Shown piece by piece: positions 52,292 through 61,392 of a DNA stretch of 64,000 bases (its first letter is position 1; each line of letters starts with the position of its first letter). Both the position numbers and the translations under genes were made by a program. The stretch is from Polaromonas sp. (GTDB taxonomy: Bacteria; Pseudomonadota; Gammaproteobacteria; Burkholderiales; Burkholderiaceae_C). The notes under the pieces were generated by a model that saw only the letters and a list, made by a program, of their open reading frames with translations, did not search any database and was not told the origin of the DNA. The stretch is from contig NZ_JAQSDN010000042.1 of NCBI RefSeq assembly GCF_029945925.1, positions 62,001 to 126,000 on the forward strand, read 5' to 3'.

Positions 52292-53067
52292 ACTGGTTGC
52301 GCCAGCTGTTAGGAAGCACGCCACGCGCCGACACCATTCCCGACGCCCTGTGGCAGGCCACGCTGGTCGCCCACCCTTTTCTGGCCGAGCGACCAGCGGC
52401 GCAGCGGCTGCAGTTGCGCCGCCTGGTCGGCGAATTTCTGGCGCACAAGGAATTTACTGGTGCGCACGGCCTGGTGGTCACCGACGAGATGGCGGTGGCG
52501 ATTGCCGCGCAGGCCTGCCTGCCGGTGCTGCACCTGGGCCTGGGCTGGTACAGCGACTTCGTCGGCATCGTGGTTCACCCCGGGCAGATGATCGCGCGCC
52601 GCGAAATGCAGGACGCCAGCGGTGTCGTGCATCGCTACAGCGAGGTGCTGTCCGGTGAAGCCATGGAGCGCGGCCCGGTCACGCTGAGCTGGCAGGACGT
52701 GGCCTCGGCCGGCGCGCTGGCCGGCCACGGCTACAACGTCGTGATCCACGAGTTCGTCCACAAGATCGACATGAAGGACGGCGCCGCCGATGGCTGCCCG
52801 CCCCTGCCCTCGCGTGCCGCGCACAAGGCCTGGCACGAGGTGATGCAGCCGGCCTACGACGCCTTTCGCGAACAGGTCACCATGGCCGAACGTTTCGGCG
52901 GCGAGCCGCCCTGGCTGGACGCCTATGGCGCCACGGCCCCGGCGGAATTTTTTGCGGTGAGCTGTGAAGCCTACTTTGTGAACCGCGAGCGCTTCACGCA
53001 GGACTTTGCGACACTGACCGCGCTGTTTGACCAGTTTTTCAAGGTCAGCCGGTCTCCAGCCCTTTAA
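52285..53067 (+). CDS. mtfA: MtfA-type zinc peptidase (M90)
   Basis: A 260-residue cytosolic metallopeptidase of the MtfA family; in E. coli MtfA binds the glucose regulator Mlc. The zinc motif is HEFVHKID (HExxH), with the distal Glu in AEFFAVSCEAYFVN. The N-terminal LRRLVGEFLAHKEFTGAHGL and WYSDFVGIVVHPGQ are family features. The ATG at 52285 overlaps the lpxH stop by 7 bp. An Mlc/PTS link is not shown here. Confidence 0.88.
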   Translation: MLNWLRQLLGSTPRADTIPDALWQATLVAHPFLAERPAAQRLQLRRLVGEFLAHKEFTGAHGLVVTDEMAVAIAAQACLPVLHLGLGWYSDFVGIVVHPGQMIARREMQDASGVVHRYSEVLSGEAMERGPVTLSWQDVASAGALAGHGYNVVIHEFVHKIDMKDGAADGCPPLPSRAAHKAWHEVMQPAYDAFREQVTMAERFGGEPPWLDAYGATAPAEFFAVSCEAYFVNRERFTQDFATLTALFDQFFKVSRSPAL

Positions 53068-53272
53068 ACACGGGCGCAGTCAGCTATTTAATTAATAGCA
53101 AACTATTGAGCGTTTCAAAACGCGTGACCATCGGAACGCTCAATCCCTCACCCCGCCCCTCTCCCAAAGGGCGAGGGCGAGTGAGGTCCAATTCGCTGTC
53201 GTGTATTTGGAAAAGATCAATAGTGCGGTTCCACGCGGCGCGCCGGGGCGACGCCGCAAGGACGCAGCCATT

Positions 53273-56089
53273 TCAGCGCTTGATCAGCGCCTTCAGCACA
53301 TTCTGCAGACGCCGCACATGCGCCGCGTCATACGGCGCGGCCAGCACTTTGGCCGCGTCCTCACCCCAGGTCTGCGCCGGCGCCGGGTCGTTGCGTTTGG
53401 TCAGCAGCACCAGTTGCAACATGCGGCGCGCGCTGATGTGTTCGGCCGGCGTCGGCAGCTCGGCGGCAATTTCCAGGCGCAGCAGGGTCTCCGCGGCATC
53501 CCCTTTGGGCGCCGACGACAGGGCCTTCATCCACGCGCTGCGTGTGGCCGGCGTCACCAGCTTGCCCAGGGCCGGCGTATCCGGCAGCAGCGCGGGGTCG
53601 CGTTTTTCCCAGGCCGTCAGCAGGTTGGTCAGCACCTCGCCATGCGCCTGTTCGGACAGTTTGCGCAGCGCCTGCTGGGCGTGTTCGAAAGCTTCGCGCT
53701 GCGCGCGGAAGGCTGCGTCCCCCAGCCGTGGGCCACGCTCTTCGTAGGCCGGCCTGTCGCTGAAACGGCTCTCACGCTCGGGGCGGTAAGGCTCGAACTT
53801 GTTGTCGGCCGGCCGGTTGCCGCGGCCGTCGGGCTTGCCGCCACCGGGGCGCGCATCCTTGCGGTCGCCGAACTTGCCGCCGCGGCCTGCGGGCGCAGCT
53901 TCGGCCTTGCGCATGCCGGGGCGGTCATCGCCGCGCATGGCCACCACCGGCTTGGCGGGCTTGGGCGGCGGCGCGGCCGGTGCCGGCGCAGCTTCTTCTG
54001 CTTCCGCAGCGGGTTCGGCGGCGGGCTCGGCAGCAGTTTCAGCCTCGGCCGGGGCCTCCTCTTTTGCTACTGTTTCAGGAGCGGCTGGCGTAGGTGCATC
54101 GGGCGCTGACGCTTGATTGGACTCCGCATCCTGAGGTGCTTCGGTCGCTGCAGGCGCAGACGCAGGCGCTGCTGCGGCAGCCGGTGCAGCCGGCTTGAAC
54201 TGCCCGCGCAAACCGGCTTCCAGATCGGCCATCGCGGTGCGGATTTTCTGCACGTCGCCGGTGGCGTTGGCGGCGTCCAGGGCTTTGGACAGCTCGAGCA
54301 CCAGGCGGTCATGTTCGCCCAGAGCCGACGCGGCTTTTTCACGCTCGGCGGTCTTGCGCTGGAAGGCGTCGTCGATCGGTTTGCGGAAAGCGTCCCAGAG
54401 TTTTTGCTCCTGCTTGCGCTCGATCGGCACCGCCTGTGCTTCGTGTTGCCAGCGCTGCTGCAGTGCCTTGACGGCGTCGATGTGCAGCTGCGGCTCGGCG
54501 CCCAGCACCTGCGCCTCCTCGATCATGGCCTTGCGGCGCGCCAGGCTCTCGGCGCGTGCGGCTTTGAGCGGCGCATCGGCAGCATCCATCGCGGCCTTCC
54601 ACTGCGGCTGGATCTCGGCAAAGGCTTTCTCGCCCAGATGGCCGGCGGCCGTCCACTTCTCGACAAAACCGTTGAGGCTGCGGATCTGGTGCTTCCAGTC
54701 GGTGTTGCCCTTGTTGGCCTCGGCCCAGGCCTGCACTTCGTCGATCAGCGCGCGGCGCTCGGCCTTCACGGCTTCGCTTTGCTCCTTGACCTTCTCGAGC
54801 CAGACCTCGACCACCTTGTGGGCTTCGTTGCAGGCGTCGTCAAACCGCTTCCAGAGCGCGTGGTTGGGAATGCCACCCTGGTCGCTGGTTTTCCAGAGTT
54901 CGCGCATGGCGCGCAGCGCCTCCTGCTGCTTGCGCCCGCCCAGGGGCTTGGCGACCAGTGCTTCGGCCTTGGCCACCAGTTCCTCGCGGATCTGGTCGGC
55001 ACGCCAGCGCTGCCAGCCTTCGAGTTCGCCGGCCGCCGTCAATGCGGCATGTGCAGCGGCTTCGAGTGCGCTGTCGATGTTGCGGATGTTTTCCTTCAGC
55101 GCCTGACGCAGCTCGGCCGCAACCTTGGGCGTGGATTTGCCATGGCCTTCGGTGACCTCATGCTCGAGCTTGGCCAGCGCGGCCTGCACGATGGCCGCTG
55201 ATTTTTCACGCATGTCTTTGAGCACGGCGGGATCGATCTTGACCTTGGGCGCACGCGCGGGCTGCTCACCGGCAGCGGCGTCGCCGCCACGTGGCGTGCC
55301 GCGTCCGCTGCGCAGTTCATCGGCCCAGACCGGCACCGCCGGCAGCGGTGCTGCGGCGTCTTCGGCGGCCGCGACGGCCAGCGACAGCGCGCCCTGAAAA
55401 GCTTCCCACACTGCCAGCAACTGGCCGCGCGAGGCGTCGAGCAGCGGCGGGAACTTGGCGTCCACGCTGGGCCAGTTGGCGTCCTGCGCGAGTTCGTCGG
55501 CCTGGGCCTGCCAGTGCGTCACATCGGCGCGCAGGGCTTCCCACACGCCTTGTGCGTCGCGCCAGGGTTTGGTCGACAACACTTCAATGCGCTGGGCAAT
55601 CAGCACGGCGGCTTCGCGCTGCACCTGGGTGCGGTGCTGCAGGTCTTCAATCGTCTTGACGCGTTCGGCCAGCTGGGCTTTCAGGCCGGCCAGCGGCTCG
55701 CGCGACAGCGGTGCACCGGCTTTGGCGGCATCACGCTGCCAGGCCAGGGCGTCGGCCATGTTGAGTTTTTTCAGGGCCAGCAGGGCATGGCCTTTTTCAG
55801 CCCACTCGGCGGCCACGGTCTCCTGGCTTTTCAGGCGCTTGGCTTCGTCGAGCTTTTCCTTGAGCGGCTTGGCAGCACCCTTGTCGCGGTTGGCCAGGTC
55901 CTTGTAGACCTCGGCCATCTGCTCGGCCGTGGGACCGGTGGCGAGCCACTCGCGGATGCGCGTGGTACGTTCACCCGACGTGGGCGCGGAGAAAGCCCCG
56001 CCCGTCAGGCCGTCGAGCGGATGGCTGTCGGCGCTCTTGGTGGAGGGCGTTTTCACGGCGGGGGTTTCGGGCTTGGCAGATTTGGACAT
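53273..56089 (-). CDS. Large DUF349-repeat protein
   Basis: A 938-residue cytoplasmic protein made of several DUF349 helical repeats, typically with a conserved Trp/Phe and basic patch (DNKGNTDWKHQIRSLNGFVEKW-like, ELWKTSDQGGIPNHALWKRFDDACNEAHK, QEQKLWDAFRKPIDDAF). N and C flanks are low complexity. An Ala/Pro/Glu stretch at about residues 655-730 is followed by a basic Gly/Arg-rich region (GRGGKFGDRKDARPGGGK) and a helical C-terminal domain. The exact start is uncertain (ATGs at 56089 and 56104, neither with a good ribosome binding site). DUF349 proteins are poorly characterised; nucleic-acid contact is suggested by the basic region only. Confidence 0.8.
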   Translation of the reverse strand: MSKSAKPETPAVKTPSTKSADSHPLDGLTGGAFSAPTSGERTTRIREWLATGPTAEQMAEVYKDLANRDKGAAKPLKEKLDEAKRLKSQETVAAEWAEKGHALLALKKLNMADALAWQRDAAKAGAPLSREPLAGLKAQLAERVKTIEDLQHRTQVQREAAVLIAQRIEVLSTKPWRDAQGVWEALRADVTHWQAQADELAQDANWPSVDAKFPPLLDASRGQLLAVWEAFQGALSLAVAAAEDAAAPLPAVPVWADELRSGRGTPRGGDAAAGEQPARAPKVKIDPAVLKDMREKSAAIVQAALAKLEHEVTEGHGKSTPKVAAELRQALKENIRNIDSALEAAAHAALTAAGELEGWQRWRADQIREELVAKAEALVAKPLGGRKQQEALRAMRELWKTSDQGGIPNHALWKRFDDACNEAHKVVEVWLEKVKEQSEAVKAERRALIDEVQAWAEANKGNTDWKHQIRSLNGFVEKWTAAGHLGEKAFAEIQPQWKAAMDAADAPLKAARAESLARRKAMIEEAQVLGAEPQLHIDAVKALQQRWQHEAQAVPIERKQEQKLWDAFRKPIDDAFQRKTAEREKAASALGEHDRLVLELSKALDAANATGDVQKIRTAMADLEAGLRGQFKPAAPAAAAAPASAPAATEAPQDAESNQASAPDAPTPAAPETVAKEEAPAEAETAAEPAAEPAAEAEEAAPAPAAPPPKPAKPVVAMRGDDRPGMRKAEAAPAGRGGKFGDRKDARPGGGKPDGRGNRPADNKFEPYRPERESRFSDRPAYEERGPRLGDAAFRAQREAFEHAQQALRKLSEQAHGEVLTNLLTAWEKRDPALLPDTPALGKLVTPATRSAWMKALSSAPKGDAAETLLRLEIAAELPTPAEHISARRMLQLVLLTKRNDPAPAQTWGEDAAKVLAAPYDAAHVRRLQNVLKALIKR

Positions 56090-56298
56090 GGGGAAACGCA
56101 GCATATGGATAAGTAGGACCGGCGAAGCGGGGACCCTCATGGATCAGGACATTGCAGGTCTGCCCCTGGGGCTTGACAGCCTGCCGGCATCAGCAGGCAC
56201 AGGGTGGGACCGGCGTAAAAAAGAGGAGCCGCTGGGCAAATGCACGCGACCCCGACCCAAGCTTCAGAAATAAAGCAATGCAGCTATTTTCGCTGTTT

Positions 56299-58145
56299 TT
56301 AAGGCATCGCCAAATTAAGTTCGGCGCGCGGTGTCCATTTGGCGTCCGAAGGAACACTTTTGGGTGCACCCAGGAAGAGCCTTCCGGGCGAAACACCCCC
56401 GGCAGCGAGGTAATCCCTGACCGCCACGGCGCGCTGCACAGCAAGCTCGCGCATGGCGTTGTCGTCCACCGCGATGCCGGCCATCAGCAATTTTTCCATC
56501 CCGGCAACGGGCAGGTCTTTGGCCAGGCCCACCAGGTTGCGTGGTTTGGCCAGGTCGGCGCGCTGGTAGACCTGCTTGAGCAGCGCCGGATATTCCGCCG
56601 CGCTGACGCTTGCCACCTCGTCTGTGCTGCCGCCTTCCCGCACGATGGCGCGGCGCTTTTCGGCGCGCAGCATCGCGTCGAGCCGTGCACGCCGCCAGCC
56701 TTCCCGCTCGGCCTCGAGGCTGCTGGTGCCGACCACGGTCAGCTGCAGCGCCGGACGGTCGGCCAGCGCCTTGCCCACCTTGTCCAGCCCGGCCTGGCCT
56801 TCGGGCGCCAGCAAGGCACTGCCCGATGCAAAACCAACCACGCCGAGCTCTTCGGCACTGCCGCCGAATGCGCCGGCCATCAGGCTGAACGGCGCGGTGA
56901 TGGCCTTGGCAATCAGGTTGAGGATGACCTTGACGATGACCGGGCCCAGGCAGAACTGCGGATCATTGAGCGAGCCGCTGATGGGCAGGTCGATGTCGAT
57001 CACCCCGTTGCGGTCGGCCAGCAGGGCGACGGCCAGCTTGACCGGCAGGCTGACGTTCGAGCCTTCGACCTTGTCGCCAAAGCCGAGCTGGTTGAGCACC
57101 AGCTTGTTGCTGGCGGTGAGCCGGCCATCGGGCAGCACCACGTAGTTCACGTCGACACTGAGTTTGCCGCGGTTGATGCCGTAACCCGAATACTTGACGG
57201 CGTAGGGCGACAGCGGCGGCAACTCCAGGTCAAGCACCTTGCCAGTGATGTCCAGCGCCAGTGGTTTGGCCAGCGGGTTGAGCTTGCCGAGGATTTCCAG
57301 CGAAGAGGTGCCCTCGGCCTTGCCGCGCAGTGCCAGCGTGGCGTCGGTCTTGCGGGTCTGGGCAAACGGCGTGCCGACGGCAGCAGTGTCGAAACGGCTG
57401 CCATTGAGTTTGAAGGCCAGGTGCGGAGAGGTTTTGACCTCGCGCCGGGAGCGCAGGTTGCTCAGAAAAGGTATCGACAGGCGCAGGTCGCGCACCACAT
57501 GCGTCCGGCCTGCCGGGAGGTCCGCAAAGTCAAGACGGCCGTCGCTGAGCACAAGGTTGTAGAGGGCAAAACGCACCGGATTGCCGGCCGGTTCGTCGGC
57601 CGGAGGTTTCAGACGCGCAAGGATGTCGTCAACGTCATAACGGCCCTGGCCCAGATGGGTGAGCGAGAGCGCCAGGCCATCGACCTCGATGGCGTCGGCG
57701 ACCGGTGCAAGGCGCAGCAGTGACTGCATTTCTGCATCTATATAGAGACGTGCAATTTTCAGCTGGGGCGCCCCTGGGGAAAGCAGGCTGTTTTCCGGCC
57801 CACGCCAGGCGCTGCCGGGCTGCCGGCTTTGGCGATGACCAGGTCGCTGAGGGTCAGCTCCATCGACCAGGGACGGAAGTCCACTGCGCCCACCGTGAGC
57901 TGCCGGCCCAGCTTTTCAAAAACCGCTTTTTCAAGTTGCGACTTCAGCACCACCGGCACCAGGGCATAGGCCAGCACCCAGAGCAACACCAGACCACCCA
58001 TGGCCCAAGCTGCGCGGCGATGCCAGAGCGGTGAACGCAGCACGGCCGCTGCTTTGCCGGGAAGAGACTTGAGGAGACTGGAGAGTCGGGAGGGATTGCG
58101 TTTCAGTTCATGGCCGGGCATAGGCCTTGAATCATGGCCGGGCAT
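56299..58145 (-). pseudogene. DUF748/AsmA-like protein gene broken by a frameshift
   Basis: Starting at 58145, frame 1 gives a DUF748 N terminus: one TM (AAWAMGGLVLLWVLAYAL), then KLGRQLTVGAVDFRPWSMEL. It then stops near 57759 after a non-family tail. The neighbouring frame continues the family sequence without a gap (PQLKIARLYIDAEMQSLLRLAP) to 56299. The two frames join around 57795-57800, consistent with loss of one base. The C-terminal part has the usual DUF748 end (LPPLSPYAVKYSGYGINRGKLS and an OmpA-like tail). The total of about 600 residues is much shorter than the roughly 1000 or more common in the family, suggesting an internal deletion near ALRGKAEGTSS too. Confidence 0.65.
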
Positions 58146-58156
58146 AGGCCTTGAGT
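58109..58156. repeat. 24-bp tandem duplication at the DUF748 gene start
   Basis: CATGGCCGGGCATAGGCCTT-GART occurs twice in direct succession (58109-58132 and 58133-58156), with one mismatch. It encodes the repeated start peptide MPGHDSRP-MPGHE of the broken gene. Confidence 0.85.
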
Positions 58157-58227
58157 CTTGAACGCGCGGGGGAAAAGGTCAATGACTGATTGGGCTGATT
58201 GGGTGAAAAGGCCCGGCACCAATTAAA

Positions 58228-58342
58228 AACCCCGGACAGCAAGGCCGACCGGGGTTGACGGCGAGCATGATGCTCATGCCGTCTGGGCTTCGCAAAGAAG
58301 AGAAGATCGTCTCCAGTGCGATGAAAGCAAGTGATTGCTCTC
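58228..58342 (-). ncRNA. Candidate small RNA with Rho-independent terminator
   Basis: Read on the minus strand, a hairpin AGCAA-TCAC-TTGCT (58339-58326) is followed by a pyrimidine-rich stretch. Next comes a strong hairpin, GACGGC-AT-GAGCA-TCA-TGCTC-GCCGTC (58283-58257). The end is a terminator, AACCCCGG...CCGGGGTT followed by TTT (58256-58225). No minus-strand gene lies upstream to need this terminator. A palindrome GCTTGA-AGTAC-TCAAGC at 58372-58388 may be a regulatory site. No known RNA family was recognised, and the 5' end is a guess. Confidence 0.45.
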
Positions 58343-58760
58343 AGTTTGACCGGGGTTGGTTACCCGGCTGATGCTTGAAGTACTCAAGCAATTGCAGATT
58401 AGACCTCCAGCGCCCGCGGCGCAAGTCGAAATTTGTAATCAAAAATCAGCCCGCGATTGCCATTTTCTTCTGAGTTACATCTTTGCGCTCCTGTCCTACA
58501 TGGCGATGAGGCATTGGCCGCATCTCCCCCCAAAACAGTCCTGCTCGAATGCTCCGGCACTTTCTCTGAAAAACGCTGCAAGCACTTGAGTTAAAAGCCC
58601 TTACTGGCAAAACATACAGCCTTTTTCTCAAAAAACCGCTTCAACTTCACGACCTAGAGAGAAACCCCAAAAAACCGTTCAAACGGGAGAAACAGGGGGT
58701 CTTGACCGCTTATTTCAACTTTTAATGCATTATTTTGCATATCAAACAGACTTGATATTA

Positions 58761-58790
58761 TTGACAAGTTATTTAGAGCCCTCTTAGAAT
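58761..58790 (+). promoter_or_regulatory. Sigma-70 promoter of the transglycosylase gene
   Basis: TTGACA (58761-58766), an 18-bp spacer and TAGAAT (58785-58790), preceded by AT-rich DNA. The start of transcription would be near 58797, leaving a leader of about 150 nt with small hairpins (GGGGT-CAACA-CCCC and CCAAGGC-AA-GGCCTTGG). Confidence 0.65.
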
Positions 58791-58947
58791 CCGCCGTCCC
58801 ACTCAAAACCACGGGACAACCCGAATCCGCTGCCGAACCCGGCAAAGTCAGACAAGGGGTCAACACCCCAAGGCAAGGCCTTGGTTTGATGGCGACCCAA
58901 TCAAAGCGTACGGCTCAAAAAAGTCGATGCGCATAGAAAGGAGTGCT

Positions 58948-59814
58948 ATGACAGCGCCAGAACAATCCACCCCCGCATCGGTAATGCGGACACTTCAGAA
59001 AAACGTGAGCAACAGTCTGGCAAACATTGCCGACGACATCGCCCAGGGCTTTTTTGAAATTACCCACAACAGCTTCGCGCTCGTCGGCCTGGCCGTCGTG
59101 TTCGCCGTGATCACGCTGACCGCCCGCCCCGACCTGCGTCAGGCCGGCGAATCCCGGCTGATGACCTGGCTGCAGGAGCGCCAGGAAGCCGCCATTGGCT
59201 TCACCGAGCCTGACGCCATCGACCGGGCCACGGCCGCCAACCCCAAAGACCTGCCCCGGCAGCAGGCGGCACTTGCCTTCTGGCTCAGCAGGAAGTACGG
59301 CGTTGCACCTGAGCCCTTGAGTGTGCTCGTCGCGGAAGCCTTCGAGATCGGCCAGAAAGCCAAGCTGGACCCGACGCTGATCCTGGCCATCATGGCGATC
59401 GAATCGGGCTTCAACCCGTTTGCGCAAAGCCCGGTGGGCGCCCAGGGCCTGATGCAGGTCATGACCAACATCCACCATGCCAAATACGAGAACTTCGGCG
59501 GAAAACTCGCCGCCTTCGACCCGGTCACCAACCTGCGGGTAGGTGTCAAGGTGCTGCAGGAATGCATTGCCCGCGCCGGCTCGGTGGAAGCCGGCCTGAA
59601 GTTTTACGTGGGCGCAGCCAATCTGGAAAGTGATGGCGGTTATGCCGCCAAGGTGATGGCCGAACGCGCCCGCCTGCTGGCTGTTGTCGGTGGCCGGGCA
59701 CCGGCCTACATGACGACCGTACGCCCGCCGCTGGCCATTCCGGCGTCCCTGCCTGCGAACACAGACGCTGAAGACCTGCCCGGCGACAAAGTCGCCAGCC
59801 TCGCCAGCTCCTGA
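58948..59814 (+). CDS. Membrane-anchored lytic transglycosylase (SLT domain)
   Basis: A 288-residue murein lytic transglycosylase. The single N-terminal membrane segment is at residues 43-59 (FALVGLAVVFAVITLTA). The SLT domain begins near residue 140: catalytic Glu in ILAIMAIESGFNPFA, then SPVGAQGLMQVM and the motif NLRVGVKVLQECI. AAAGGAG precedes the ATG at 58948; an in-frame ATG 21 bp upstream lacks this. It cleaves glycan strands to 1,6-anhydromuramic products in the periplasm. Monocistronic by context. Confidence 0.88.
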   Translation: MTAPEQSTPASVMRTLQKNVSNSLANIADDIAQGFFEITHNSFALVGLAVVFAVITLTARPDLRQAGESRLMTWLQERQEAAIGFTEPDAIDRATAANPKDLPRQQAALAFWLSRKYGVAPEPLSVLVAEAFEIGQKAKLDPTLILAIMAIESGFNPFAQSPVGAQGLMQVMTNIHHAKYENFGGKLAAFDPVTNLRVGVKVLQECIARAGSVEAGLKFYVGAANLESDGGYAAKVMAERARLLAVVGGRAPAYMTTVRPPLAIPASLPANTDAEDLPGDKVASLASS

Positions 59815-59840
59815 GCGCGACCCGGCCTTTCACAGGCCGG

Positions 59841-59870
59841 TGGTCAGCCAGGCGCCGGGTCCGTTACACT
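59841..59870 (+). promoter_or_regulatory. Putative promoter of the riboswitch-glyA transcript
   Basis: TGGTCA (59841-59846), an 18-bp spacer and TACACT (59865-59870). Transcription would begin near 59877, at the 5' edge of the riboswitch. Confidence 0.45.
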
Positions 59871-59873
59871 AGG

Positions 59874-60003
59874 GGTGTGCGCGACTGGCGATAGGCAGCC
59901 CCCTGTTTTGCAGGGCGACTGCTGACGTGGGATACCACTGGGAAGCGCACCGCTGGGCTCAAACAATGACCACAGCGTTCAGCCGTTCGCCTGGGCAGCC
60001 CTT
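59874..60003 (+). promoter_or_regulatory. ZMP/ZTP riboswitch (pfl motif) upstream of glyA
   Basis: The leader carries the hallmark blocks of the pfl/ZTP aptamer in order: GCGACTGGCGATAGGCAG, a variable hairpin (CCCCTGTTTTGCAGGG), GTGGGATACCACTGGGAAGC, and the downstream pseudoknot half CCGTTCGCCTGGGCAGCC. In beta-proteobacteria this element controls folate/one-carbon genes, including glyA. It senses ZTP/ZMP, which accumulate when 10-formyl-THF is low. No intrinsic terminator was seen before the glyA ATG, so translational control is possible. Confidence 0.85.
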
Positions 60004-60047
60004 GTTTCATTCATCCGATGACAGGGACCACGTCTTGAAGGACTGCC

Positions 60048-61292
60048 ATGTACGACCGCACCATTCTTGTGGAACAAACCGACCCCGAATTGTGGGCGGC
60101 CATCGTAGCTGAAAACGCGCGCCAGGAACACCACATCGAGTTGATCGCCAGCGAAAACTACGCCTCGCCCGCCGTGATGGCCGCGCAGGGTTCGCAACTG
60201 ACCAACAAATACGCCGAAGGCTATCCCGGCCGCCGCTATTACGGCGGCTGCGAACATGTGGACGTGGCCGAACAGCTGGCCATTGACCGCATCAAGAAAA
60301 TCTTCGGTGCCGAAGCCGCCAACGTGCAGCCGCATTGCGGCGCCTCGGCCAACGAAGCCGTGTTCCTGGCTTTCCTCAAACCCGGCGACACCATCATGGG
60401 CATGAGCCTGGCCGAAGGCGGCCACCTCACCCACGGCATGGCGCTCAACATGAGCGGCAAGTGGTTCAACGTCGTCTCCTATGGCCTGAACGACAAGGAA
60501 GAGATCGACTACGACGCGATGGAGCGCAAGGCCCACGAGTCCAAACCCAAGCTGATCATTGCAGGCGCCTCGGCCTACAGCCTGCGCATCGACTTCGAAC
60601 GCTTCGCGAAAGTCGCCAAGGCCGTCGGCGCGATCTTCATGGTGGACATCGCCCACTACGCCGGCCTGGTGGCCGCGGGCGTGTACCCGAATCCGGTGCC
60701 GCACGCCGACGTGGTGACATCGACCACCCACAAGAGCCTGCGCGGCCCGCGCGGCGGCATCATCCTGATGAAGGCCGAACACGAAAAAGCCATCAACAGC
60801 GCGATCTTCCCCGGCCTGCAGGGCGGCCCGCTGATGCACGTGATCGCCGCAAAAGCGGTCGCATTCAAGGAGGCGCTGGCGCCCGAGTTCAAGACCTACC
60901 AGCAGCAAGTGCTGAAGAACGCACAGATCGTCGCCGAAACGCTGACGCAGCGCGGCCTGCGTATCGTCAGCGGGCGCACCGAAAGCCACCTCATGCTGGT
61001 GGACCTGCGCGCCAAAGGCATCACCGGCAAGGAAGCCGAGGCCGTGCTGGGCAACGCCCACATGACGATCAACAAGAACGCCATTCCCAACGACCCGGAA
61101 AAACCGATGGTCACCAGCGGCGTGCGCATCGGCACCCCGGCCATGACCACGCGCGGCTTCAAGGACGAGGAAGCGCGTTTGACAGCCAACCTGATCGCCG
61201 ACGTGCTCGACAACCCGCGCGACGCCGCCAACATTGATGCGGTTCGCGCCAAGGTCAATGCACTGACGAGCCGGTTTCCGGTTTACCGTTGA
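60048..61292 (+). CDS. glyA: Serine hydroxymethyltransferase
   Basis: Converts serine and THF to glycine and 5,10-methylene-THF. The 414-residue PLP enzyme has the conserved [33 protein letters not shown], the PLP-Lys region [14 protein letters not shown] and the C-terminal [18 protein letters not shown] precedes the ATG at 60048. It is the direct target of the upstream ZTP riboswitch, and nrdR follows after a family A repeat. Confidence 0.98.
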   Translation: MYDRTILVEQTDPELWAAIVAENARQEHHIELIASENYASPAVMAAQGSQLTNKYAEGYPGRRYYGGCEHVDVAEQLAIDRIKKIFGAEAANVQPHCGASANEAVFLAFLKPGDTIMGMSLAEGGHLTHGMALNMSGKWFNVVSYGLNDKEEIDYDAMERKAHESKPKLIIAGASAYSLRIDFERFAKVAKAVGAIFMVDIAHYAGLVAAGVYPNPVPHADVVTSTTHKSLRGPRGGIILMKAEHEKAINSAIFPGLQGGPLMHVIAAKAVAFKEALAPEFKTYQQQVLKNAQIVAETLTQRGLRIVSGRTESHLMLVDLRAKGITGKEAEAVLGNAHMTINKNAIPNDPEKPMVTSGVRIGTPAMTTRGFKDEEARLTANLIADVLDNPRDAANIDAVRAKVNALTSRFPVYR

Positions 61293-61308
61293 TGGGCTGG
61301 TGCATGTG

Positions 61309-61377
61309 CAAGCGCTACTCTTTTGATAGCTGCTTGCGCATTCCCTGTGCGGGCCAGAGGCCAATAATGCTTAAAAG
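61309..61377. repeat. Family A dispersed repeat between glyA and nrdR
   Basis: GCGCTACTCTTTTGATAGCT, GCTTGCGC, N10, GGGCCAGAGGCC, then AATGCTTAAA. This is a full-length reference copy of the family. Confidence 0.8.
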
Positions 61378-61392
61378 TTCGGGCGAAGCCGC

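Larger units (their letters stand above)
58146..58947. other. Gene-poor region with a candidate sRNA and a long leader
   Basis: No protein-coding gene is supported here; the short open frames (about 60-77 codons) have no ribosome binding site and no recognisable product. The left part holds a structured minus-strand candidate RNA ending in a terminator (58228). The middle (58400-58740) is comparatively AT-rich with direct repeats of AAAAAACCG and a palindrome ATGCA-TTATTT-TGCAT. The right part holds a near-consensus promoter and a 150-nt leader for the transglycosylase gene. Confidence 0.6.

Noticed and set aside
58228..58342. 6S RNA as identity of the candidate small RNA
   Set aside because: No long rod-like pairing with a central bubble is seen; it has separate hairpins and its own terminator.
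58399..58581. Short open frames (60-77 codons) in the 58.3-58.6 kb region
   Set aside because: No ribosome binding site, no hydrophobic or domain pattern, and composition differs from neighbouring genes.
59874..60003. Glycine or SAH riboswitch upstream of glyA
   Set aside because: The conserved blocks ACTGGCG, GTGGGATACCACTGGGAAGC and CCGTTCGCCTGGGCA fit the pfl/ZTP aptamer instead.
6190..61377. CRISPR array interpretation of the family A repeats
   Set aside because: Copies are kilobases apart, palindromic, variable, and have no regular spacers or cas genes.
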